From the NCBI RefSeq assembly GCF_028453695.1, contig NC_135774.1, positions 6,448,001 through 6,512,000 on the forward strand: a DNA stretch of 64,000 nucleotides, given 5' to 3'. This DNA comes from Augochlora pura (taxonomy: Eukaryota > Arthropoda > Insecta > Hymenoptera > Halictidae). Of this stretch, positions 1 to 7,586 are shown one piece after another. The notes below the pieces were generated by a model. The model did not search any database. It was not told the DNA's origin and saw nothing but the letters and a program-made list of their open reading frames with translations. How positions within the stretch are numbered: position 1 is the first letter of the stretch; every line of letters starts with the position of its first letter. Made by a program: the position numbers and the translations under genes.

Positions 1-1037
1 AACAACTGAAGCAATGGAAGAGTTGCGTCAAATTTACGGCAGAGACGTCATTGAAAAAAACGCCAGTGCCAGAACTGGTTCGCCCGATTCCGTGATGGTG
101 ATTTTTTCAGTTAAAGATGCTCATCGCTCCGGTAGACCTTCTGAAATTGACGACGATAAAATTAAAGCATTGGTGCAAGCAAACAAGCATTCGACGGTCC
201 GGGGAGCTTGCTACCGCTCTAAAAGTGTCCATTGGAAGTGTTCATGGCGATTTGAAATCGCTTGGCTTCGTAAAGAAGCTCGATGTTTGGATACCGCATG
301 AGTTGAAAGAAATTCACCTGACAAAGCGCATCAACTCATCAAACGCGAAGAAAACGATCCATTCTTGAAGCGTATGGTCACGGGTGATGAAAAATGGATT
401 GTGTACGACAATGTCAGCAGGAAAAGAAGTGGGTGTAGACTGGATGAAGCACCAGGAAGGCAAGCAAAAGCAGACATCCACCAAAAGAAGGTAATGTTGT
501 CAATCTGGTGGGATTGGAAGGGACCAATCTTCTATGAGCTGCTCCCAAAGAATAAAACAATTAATTCCGATGTCTACTGTGAGCAGCTACAGAAATTAAG
601 CGATGCCATTGCACAGAAACGTCCCGAGCTTATCAATCGGAAGAGTGTAGTGTTCCACCACGATAATGCGAGACCACACACAAGTTTGGTCACTCGGCAA
701 AAATTGTTACAGCTTGGTTGGGATGTGCTACCACATCCACCGTATAGTCCAGACCTTGCACCATCAGACTTTCATTTATTTCGCTCCTTGCAAAATTCCT
801 TGAATGGTAAAACGTTTGCGTCTGACGACCTCATTAAACAGCACCTTGACAAGTTCTTCGCAGAAAAAGACAAGAAGTTTTATGAACGCGGTATTATGAA
901 GTTGCCCGAGAGATGGCAGAAGGTCATCGAACAAAACGGCCAATACATCAAAGATTAATTCTCATTACGTATATTAAATAAACGTATTAAAAAAAAAATG
1001 AAATGAAAAAAGTGCAATGACTTATTGAACAACCCAA
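1..1037 (+). mobile_element. mariner element A, left end outside the window, transposase broken
   Basis: Mariner-family DNA transposon, cut by the window start. Transposase coding runs 14-958 but is split over three frames (14 to about 205, about 205 to 350, then 365-958), so at least two frameshifts are needed. The last segment is intact for about 197 codons and holds the catalytic domain: first Asp in GDEKW, second in HHDNARPH, third in APSD, with 34 residues between the second and third Asp. That is the D,D34D signature of mariner. The C-terminus (ERGIMKLPERWQ) is also typical. After the stop, the 3' terminal repeat ends in TTGAACAACCCAA at 1037, followed by TA (1038-1039), the expected target duplication. 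The element is almost certainly inactive because of the frameshifts. Confidence 0.93.
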
Positions 1038-1045
1038 TATTATCA

Positions 1046-1200
1046 GGCGGCCGGCCTTCCTGGCCGTCCTCTCCAACCGTCATGGTCACCGAAGAACCTA
1101 AGCAGTTCCTACAACGGGCGGCCGGCCTTCATGGCCGTCCTCTCCCTGACTACCCTGTGAGCGGCCGTGGCTTACCTCGTCCTCTCTCACAGGTGTAGCA
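1046..1200. repeat. GC-rich short tandem repeat, three degenerate units
   Basis: Three imperfect units of roughly 70 bases, each built on CGGCC...GGCC...TCCTCTC, begin near 1046, 1119 and 1161. The block is far richer in G+C than the rest of the window and starts just after the mariner end. I see no coding potential. It may be a remnant of a larger mobile element. Confidence 0.5.
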
Positions 1201-1442
1201 CCGAATCTGACCAAGATCCCTCTATATATACTACCTCGTTGCTAGCCATGAACCGTTAATAGTAATTTGGTAACTAAGGAGTATGCCGTGTCTCGATGCT
1301 TCTAGAAAGTTCGATCGTGGTCAACGGAATTATCAATCGGTCCAGAAATAGCCTCAATGATGATAGTCTTTTGTCTTCTTCTCCTTTCGCCTCGTTCAAC
1401 TTCTTTTTTTCTGATTAAAAAAGAAAACATGCCAGCTAAGAC

Positions 1443-2351
1443 TTACCGATCGCAAATATACTTCTGATGATCATGCTTGCTGAGTTGCGATGAAACGAGA
1501 CGGGATAAATTCTTTATCCAAGCAAAATGATTGTGCGAAGTTTCCTCGTCCTGTACGAACAACAAATTTACGTGTCTCTTCCGCACTCTTTCATTCAGAT
1601 AAAATGGGTTGCAGCTTTCCCCAGTCCATTCGTACACGTTCACAGAAATGTCGTTCGCTTCTTCGAAGTTCCGTATGTCCGCTAACGAAAATGGCAATGC
1701 GAATCCCTCGGTGCGGAGCACGCGGCTGTAGTGCGGGTAGCTTGATGATCGATGCCCATTTCTTTTGGCAGGACGGAGACGGGCCACGACCGCCCAAAAG
1801 AAACATGCTTCGTCCTCGCTGATCACATTAACGACGGCTCTCTTTAACCGCACTGCTTTAGGCATGGATACCGAACAACCTGCACGCATCGGCTTATACT
1901 TATTCATATTCACCATCACATGCAGAATCTTCAATAGGGTCCATCCGCTGCCCGAACCTTGATATTCTTCGATCTGGGCCAAAAGCGCCGGCGTAACATC
2001 TTTCTCGTACCAGTTATCTAAATTCGTCAGTCTAAAAAGTTCGAAATTTCGTGTATTGAAGTTTTTTACCGAAACTTGGTCGTGCACCATAAATTCCATC
2101 TCCAACACAAAGTTCACTTTCAACGACAAATGCTCGTTCAAGAGTTGGGTAACCTGATCCGTAATCATATTCTTCGCGCAACGCAAGAATTCACACGGAA
2201 TGACGTGAATGACGTTTATCACTGCACCGGTCAATATGCGATTTTTAAACGCCGACTCGATGATCTTCCAGCGAATGGAGTCTCTCCTCTGTTCGGAGTA
2301 GTCGTCGTCAGTACGAATCGACTCCGAGTCCTGCTTCAAGCGCTTTGACAT
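1443..2351 (-). pseudogene. N-terminal part of a Maverick/Polinton-like DNA polymerase B protein (virus-like element)
   Basis: Open for 302 codons on the minus strand from ATG at 2351. The middle (from about residue 130) carries EYQGSGSGWTLLKI, then NMNKYKPMRAGCS, DEACFFWAVVA, and near the end FAWIKNLSRLVSSQL followed by KYICDR. This run of motifs is the N-terminal part of large proteins found in Maverick/Polinton and adintovirus-like elements of arthropods. In those proteins a C2H2-type finger and a type-B DNA polymerase exonuclease/polymerase domain follow. Here the frame stops inside the finger: the bases after KYICD are CGGTAAGT, so the stop codon overlaps a good splice-donor consensus. 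No polymerase domain follows in the next 400 bases before the tandem repeat and mariner. It is a fragment, either truncated or the first exon of a gene whose rest is lost. I infer the family from remembered motif order, not a search. The protein cannot polymerise DNA. Confidence 0.7.
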
Positions 2352-3125
2352 GTTTGCAATAAACTTGCGTTATCTTTCACAGTCAATTTCACTGCACGGA
2401 TATCACGTTGATCACTTTCCTCACTGACGATACTCATAGAGCATGAGTCACGCGTCGAGACTATACAAGGCTCGATAAGCATAAAAAAAGAAAAGAATGT
2501 ATAGGACCGACTGCAAGAGAGTGAAAGATTGTTTTAGAGCTAAGAATTCTGCACTTTTATAGATACCCCTGGTACGTCGATTAGCTAATGACGAGGTGGA
2601 GAGGGAAGTCAGAAGTCACGTGTCATACAGTCACGCAGATAGCGGAAACACATCGACCAAAGGGGTGACGCAACACATCTGACTGCCTTGTCATACGTAA
2701 AAAAGGAAATGCCGATTGATCATCCGATTTTATAGCAAAAATTTATGAATGACCGGTTAATTAACTATAAACAGAAAGCGATAATGGTTGTGATGCTTAA
2801 TTCAATTTATTAATAGGGTATCACTTCGCCAAGACGGTGGTAGTGAAATAAACTTGTTTCAAGTGAAAAACAGTAAATTCGATTAGAGAAGAAATAAGAA
2901 ATAAAATTTCGTTGTTAACATCGTTGCTAAATTTTTCTGTTCCCACGGAGGTAATTATATCTAACAACTAAAAGGACAAGACGCGATGTCCGCCCGCCTC
3001 GATGATACCTAGAATATCGTCGACGGTGAATCGGTCGCGGACCATTTTGCCACGATTTGACTAAATCGATTTGTATAAATGGAACATACGTAACTCGTAA
3101 CATCGCTCCGCATTAAATGTTATCA
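2352..3125. other. 5' flank of the polymerase-like fragment, no gene seen
   Basis: Non-coding as far as I can see. It holds a TATA-like box on the minus strand (2554-2561) and a stretch of mixed composition. A 25-codon minus ORF at 2968-3045 was considered and dropped. Confidence 0.4.
2554..2561 (-). promoter_or_regulatory. TATA box candidate upstream of the polymerase-like ORF
   Basis: TATAAAAG on the minus strand, about 200 bases before the ATG at 2351. It matches the TATA consensus exactly, but no clear arthropod initiator (TCAGT) sits 30 bases downstream. Tentative. Confidence 0.3.
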
Positions 3126-3126
3126 C

Positions 3127-4279
3127 CGCCATTCGTTATCAGTGTTAATTTCAATCAGGCCACCTAAAGGGTGGCTCTGGTGTGCTTCCTCGCCATCTAG
3201 GGCATACGCGCACGGAAACCAAGTGTTTCCACCTACGAGATATAAAATCAGCGGTAACACCGCCTGATAAGGTGCCGAGTTGGTCCACTTCGCAGGTCCT
3301 GAGCCACAGTCTTAACTCTGGATCGGCGGGAAGGAATCTTTTACTGTATGATGTTCGGCTGCCACTGAGGTGTAGCAACGTAAAAATCAATAATAGGCAT
3401 GAAGAACCAACACTTCATGCCTCTTTACCTACATCGGTTACAGTGGTGGGTGACTGCACCACGGTCACCCACTGATAGTCTTTCGCTCCTATGTTTTTGC
3501 CCTCTTATAGTTATAATAATAACCCAATTCAGGGAGGGCTTACTTGTACATTCGCTATAGACGGTCTGAATCCACTGATAAAACCCAGCTTAATTTCATA
3601 TCGAATATTAATTTTGGTCCGTTGGTGGCGGGTGTTGAGCACCTCCTCACGCACCAACGGGGCGGTAGGACAAAATATTCCAGCAACAGTGGCGGGTGCA
3701 ATCACTGCACCTCCACGCACTGCGTTAATGTAGGTAGGAAAATATCGGTATTAAGACTCTATGACTCTTGACGCTGTTGGCGGACAACGAGATTCACGCT
3801 AAACTGCCCCACAGCAAATACCGTGCCAGGGCCTTCGTTCGATAATCTTATTGAGGAAGAAAGTTACTGGCCCACACCGCGGGAAGGTGAAGGTTGGACT
3901 TTGTGAGCCGCCATTCGTTATCAGACGCTCGCGGTTCCCCGACAGCTGAGAGTCGTGAACCGTTCGCCGCTCATCGTTCGTCGTCGACCGCTCCACGTTC
4001 GTCGTCGGCCGCTCCACGTTCAACGTTCGCCGCTCGCCGCGCACTTCCAGTTGACAGTCGTGAGGAGTTCGCCGCTTATCGTCCGCCGTCGCAAGCTCGC
4101 CATTCCACGTTCAACGTCAACCGTTCGCCTTGCGCCGTCAGCTGACAATCGTGATAAGTTCGTCGCTCGGCGTTCGTCGTTGTCAGCTGAGAGTCGCGAG
4201 CTGTTCGCTGCTCGCCGTGCGCCTTCAGCTGACAGTTTTTATTCTGAACCTGGCCACCTCGAGAGTGGCTCAGGTGTGC
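3127..4279. repeat. Decayed repeat segment bounded by hairpin-forming direct repeats
   Basis: Two short sequences occur twice. CGCCATTCGTTATCAG lies at 3127-3142 and 3909-3924. A hairpin motif GGCCACCT-n-GTGGCTC followed by (T/A)GGTGTGC lies at 3158-3185 and 4252-4279. In both hairpins the GCCAC/GTGGC stem is kept while the loop differs. Between them are GC-rich sequences with no long ORF. The arrangement suggests two related copies of one element, or one element with repeated ends. The family was not recognised. Confidence 0.45.
3930..4245 (+). repeat. Degenerate tandem repeat with coding-like peptide unit
   Basis: About five units carry CAGCTGA(G/C)A(G/A)TCGTGA followed by a TTCGCCGCTC-like segment, near 3940, 4050, 4138, 4178 and 4224. 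On the plus strand, allowing a frame change, each reads as S-A-(E/D)-S-R-E-x-F-A-A-x-R. Repeated peptides of this sort suggest a decayed coding sequence, not simple DNA slippage. No domain recognised. Confidence 0.5.
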
Positions 4280-4371
4280 GATCTCGAGAAACTAAGGGCA
4301 TTCGCTCGGAAAATTAGGCTTCAGTCAGCTGGTTCCGCATGTGCAGCAGCAGGAAAAATCGTCCGCGCGCA

Positions 4372-4530
4372 GCTATCATTTTTTTCATTAATAATTCGTT
4401 AACAAAGCAGCGGACTGCATTTCGGCAAAGGAAAAGGTTACTTGAAATGACCTCAGGAACGCCTGCCCCCCCCCCTTTCCCTAACATTTCCCGATGTTTC
4501 CATAATTACGGATCACCTTGTATATGAACA
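4372..4530. repeat. Dispersed repeat A, copy 1 (half element)
   Basis: Shares with four other places in the window the block TTCATTAATAA(C/T)TC, GCAAAGGAAAAGGTTACTTGAAATGA and a CAGGAACGCC tail, ending near ATCACCTTGTAT, which resembles the inverted ACAGGGTGT terminus of the other copies. It contains a C-homopolymer near 4467. Confidence 0.5.
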
Positions 4531-4687
4531 CCGCGAAGGACGAACTGCTGCGAGTGCAAAAAAAAAATCTAATTTACCGACGACTATATACCGTATGAAA
4601 ACATTGAACGTTTTCGGTGAAAAGCTCCAATACGCGGAACGTTGCACTTTTTCCAATAGTCGAATTTACGTCAGCGGTATGTGAAAG

Positions 4688-4995
4688 ATGTTACGCACGC
4701 ACTTTTGGTCTCGATCGAATATCAAGAACGGGACAGGGGATTGTAGTATATCCATAAGTCGAGCAATGGAGCTGAAGAGAGCCGCAGACAATGCGAACAG
4801 TAATGACGAAGCATGTTACTTTTGGGTGGTCGTGACCGGCCTCTATCCTACCGATCGAAAACCACATCGATCAGCGACAGAAACGTGCTACCCATCGTGG
4901 GATTCCAGTTGCTAACGTCGTTCGAGGACATACGGAAAATCGAAGAAACCAACGAAGTTTTAGACAAGATGTTCCAATGCAAGGAAGAAATCTGA
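4688..4995 (+). pseudogene. Second, more decayed fragment of the polymerase-B-like protein
   Basis: On the plus strand two overlapping frames together resemble residues of the 1443-2351 protein. The first frame has S-I-S-R-A-M-E-L-K-R-A then NDEACYFWVVV. A frame change near 4860 is followed by F-E-D-I-R-K-I-E-E-T-N-E, matching the region with LADIRNFEEAND. It lies in the opposite orientation to the first fragment, and its 3' end runs into the left inverted arm. Broken by frameshift and truncated both sides. Confidence 0.6.
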
Positions 4996-5728
4996 GAAGC
5001 GTTATATCGGCCTGCGAAAAAAAAAGAAAAAAAGAAAACGGAAGAAACAGAGGCATTTGGTGTTTGTATCTGATGAGTAATTGATCCCGTAGTAGATAGG
5101 CAAAGCCTATTGTATTAGGAATTGTATATTCGCTGGTAAATATAGTCGACAAAAAATAAAAAAAAAATATAATATCACCCCGCGCGTTTCTGATGAAGTG
5201 AAACTATCTACTGAAAAGTAGAGAGGCAAAGCCGGTTCTAATTCATGGTGCAGTGTGTGTTTAGAGCGTGCGTGATCCGGCTCGAAGGATCACTGTTTAG
5301 AGGGAAGGTTGATTTCTTGCTGGTTCAATGAACACGCTCTGATATTGAAAGTATTTTGCTTTATTTTAATAAACAATTAACACTTATTTTAAGGCCGTCA
5401 CGATGGCCGTAAGGAGGTTCTGAGAGTCTGGCGAGTCCCTGCTACTCTTCGTTTCTGAGCGTCGTCGGGTATCTCTTTGGTTTCTACCGTGTTTCGTTAT
5501 TGTACTCTTTTAATTGACTTTGTCCGAGTCGGAGACGGTCGCGAGGTCGGAGCTCGCGCTGGAAGCGATGCCACAGACTACTGCCCCACAAAAGTACTGC
5601 CACTGTAGCCGAGGCAGAGACGTTTCGCCTTGCAAAGCCCGCCATGGTGGTTTTTGGTAGGTGTGCTAAAAAAAAAAAAAAACACTGGCCAGCGGGCTAG
5701 AGATTTACGGTGGAACAGATCTCCTCAA
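4968..5728. repeat. Left arm of a long inverted repeat
   Basis: The reverse complement matches 6562-7230. Clear shared blocks are ATTGATCCCGTAGTAGATAG, the GCAAAGCC(G/T) segments, CAATTCCTAATACAATAGGC (as complement), CGCGCGTTTCTGATGAAGTG, GTAGCCGAGGCAGAGACGTT, GGTAGGTGTG and the AGCGGGCTAGAGAT junction. About 330 bases (roughly 5247-5580) have no partner in the right arm and look like a later insertion; they contain AATAAA near 5368. The outer edge runs into the polymerase-like fragment and the inner edge includes the last codons of the core ORF. Confidence 0.8.
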
Positions 5729-6155
5729 CGTCATTAGTGTTTACGTGTCGACTGTTTTCCTCAGCTCTCTCTCTCTCTCTCTCGGCAAGCAATCGTTCAA
5801 TTTTGTGCTCCAGAGTTGCCAGTCGACGCTCAATTCGATCGTCGCGGTTCACGACAACAGCATTCAATATGTCCCTATCCACGTTGACAATATTATCATT
5901 CGCATACGTCTCGATTACCGTGCCACCGCTACTGGTGGTTGGAATATGTGCATTATCCCCAGGTAGACTCTGCGTAGCGCGCTCCGCATTTTTATCCCGT
6001 AGAGCGTATTCTATTATCGCTTCCAACGCTAATTTAATGATATCTTTATAGTCGCGAATCTCACTGGTAACCTTAATTCTCGCGACGAGAATGGAGGCAA
6101 ACTCGCGGACAGCATGTTTTAGCCAAACAAAAAGCGATCTGCTGCTGCTGCTCAT
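5697..6155 (-). CDS. Unknown coiled-coil protein in the inverted-repeat core
   Basis: Intact minus-strand ORF. The frame is open from 6269 (190 codons), but I prefer the ATG at 6155 (152 aa, starting MSSSSRS), because the upstream part is Ser/Thr/Arg-rich without clear structure. From about residue 10 to 55 it looks helical (LFVWLKHAVREF, then LALEAIIEYALRDK). The middle is polar and probably unstructured. Residues 110-135 are a strongly charged heptad-like coiled coil (RRLATLEHKIERLLAERERE). It ends in EEICSTVNL. No signal peptide, no membrane segment and no catalytic motif are visible, and I do not recognise it. A TATA element (6535-6542) lies on the same strand upstream. The same C-terminal codons reappear inverted in the right arm (6567-6593), so the gene end is part of the repeat. 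It may be an accessory protein of a mobile or virus-like element. That is inference. Confidence 0.5.
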   Translation of the reverse strand: MSSSSRSLFVWLKHAVREFASILVARIKVTSEIRDYKDIIKLALEAIIEYALRDKNAERATQSLPGDNAHIPTTSSGGTVIETYANDNIVNVDRDILNAVVVNRDDRIERRLATLEHKIERLLAERERERAEENSRHVNTNDVEEICSTVNL

Positions 6156-6534
6156 CGTTGTTGCCTCCTTATACATGCAATCGAAACGAAACGTGTTGCG
6201 TCGGGTCCGCGTAAGCAATTGCCGCAGATCACTCGAAGGCGCGTGTGTTGAGATGATTGGAGGAATCAACGAGGTTTTGGTAATTAATAACTTATTGAAG
6301 GTTTAACGATATTTGAAAATGGGGGGAAATGTTTCGGATGTGAGGGAGCGGATGATAGCTCGATGGGTGGTTACGATGCCTTGTTCTCATTGTTCTTCGT
6401 CGTTTTTGGTGTTTGTTCCCTTTGGTTGCTGCTCGTTTGTCACTCCGTCACTGCCGATCACCCTTGTTTCCTTTCTGCGTTACTCTCACTCCTGACTGAC
6501 TGACTGTTTCTAAACTGTACTGCAAAATGCCTTA

Positions 6535-6542
6535 TATTTATA
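6535..6542 (-). promoter_or_regulatory. TATA box candidate for the core ORF
   Basis: TATAAATA on the minus strand, with ACAGT about 26 bases downstream and TCAGTCAGTCAG a little further on. Both resemble the arthropod initiator. Spacing and strand fit a promoter for the ORF starting at 6155. Confidence 0.4.
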
Positions 6543-6561
6543 TGCATTTACCTTATTCATA

Positions 6562-7230
6562 TAATGAGATCTGCCCCCCCGTAGATCTCTAGCTCGCTGG
6601 GGAGTGTATGATTTTTTTTTCACACCTACCAAAAAAAACCTCCATGGCGAGCTTTGCAAGGGGGAACGTCTCTGCCTCGGCTACAACATAGTAGTTTCCC
6701 GGGGCGTGGGGTGGGGAGCGTCGCTGACCGACGGTGGCGTTCCCGCTTGCGGCAGGGCATATCGTAAGTCGCCTGTATCTTGCCGTGGTGGCGTTGATGN
6801 NNNNNNNNNNNNNNNNNNNNNNNNNNNNNNNNNNNNNNNNNNNNNNNNNNNNNNNNNNNNNNNNNNNNNNNNNNNNNNNNNNNNNNNNNNNNNNNNNNNT
6901 CCGGCTCGGCTACAGCGGCAGTAGTTCCGCGGGGCGTGGTGTGGGGGGCGTCACACACTGCTCCATGAATTAGAACCGGCTTTGCCTCTCTACTTTTCAG
7001 TAGATAGTTTCACTTCATCAGAAACGCGCGGGGTGATATTATATTTTTTTTTTATTTTTTGTCGACTATATTTACCAGCGAATATACAATTCCTAATACA
7101 ATAGGCTTTGCCTATCTACTACGGGATCAATTACTGATCAGATACAAACACCAAATTCCTCTGTTTCTTCCGGTTTTTTTTTCTCACAGTCTGATATAAC
7201 GTTTCGCAGATTTTCAACTTGCATTCGAAT
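6562..7230. repeat. Right arm of the long inverted repeat (contains an assembly gap)
   Basis: Inverted partner of 4968-5728. Its inner end reads, on the plus strand, E-I-C-P-P-V-D-L-stop, matching the end of the core ORF on the other strand. Around the gap, the segment GGCTACA...CGGGGCGTGG(G/T)GTGGGG occurs twice (near 6680 and 6905), so a local duplication of about 0.2 kb probably defeated assembly. The arm stops at about 7230, just before an LTR-like sequence. Confidence 0.75.
6800..6899. other. Assembly gap (100 N)
   Basis: Exactly 100 N, a conventional placeholder size, so the true length is unknown. It lies between two copies of a local duplication inside the right inverted arm. Confidence 0.99.
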
Positions 7231-7236
7231 GACCAA

Positions 7237-7500
7237 TGTAGGTGTTATCCCGACTGAGGTTCAATGCGCACGTGCCGAATAAAGACCGGAGGATTGACTG
7301 TGGAATTCGCTTTATTCTTCCTGGGTCCGTGGACGGAAGTTAAATCAGATCTTTTTTGTCCCTTTATCCACCCACATCGAGGAGGCCGTTCTTGACAGTA
7401 ACTATACTAACGACTAGTTATATTTATCTTACCCTAGTTATAGTTAACTTAGTTACACTAGATGGCGCGTCAAGTCTACTGCTTGTGGAGGTTCGCCACA
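7237..7500 (-). mobile_element. Solo LTR candidate
   Basis: Read on the minus strand it begins TGTGGCGAACCTCC and ends GGGATAACACCTACA. It contains a TATA-like AAATATAA and AATAAA further on, in the order expected for U3-R-U5. Its start (TGTGGCGA) matches the solo LTR at 46998. No target-site duplication is seen, so it may have recombined with the inverted arm it abuts. Confidence 0.4.
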
Positions 7501-7586
7501 TGCTATAATATTTTAACTACTCTCGTCATCTGAAATCGAATACTTAAAATACAAAACTATTAAGAACATAACACACTATATTTAGT

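Noticed and set aside
2968..3045. 25-codon minus-strand ORF with a good start context
   Set aside because: Too short, no homology recognised, and no second copy in the window to show conservation.
3799..4317. Overlapping Arg-rich ORFs on both strands over the tandem repeat
   Set aside because: Open frames arise in all registers from the GC-rich repeat; treated as one decayed repeat, not separate genes.
5185..5210. CTGATGAAGTGAAAC resembling a hammerhead ribozyme core
   Set aside because: There is no room for stem II between CTGATGA and GAAA, and the bases form a simple GTTTC/GAAAC hairpin instead.
6604..6973. ORFs running through the N gap
   Set aside because: They are open only because the N stretch contains no stops.
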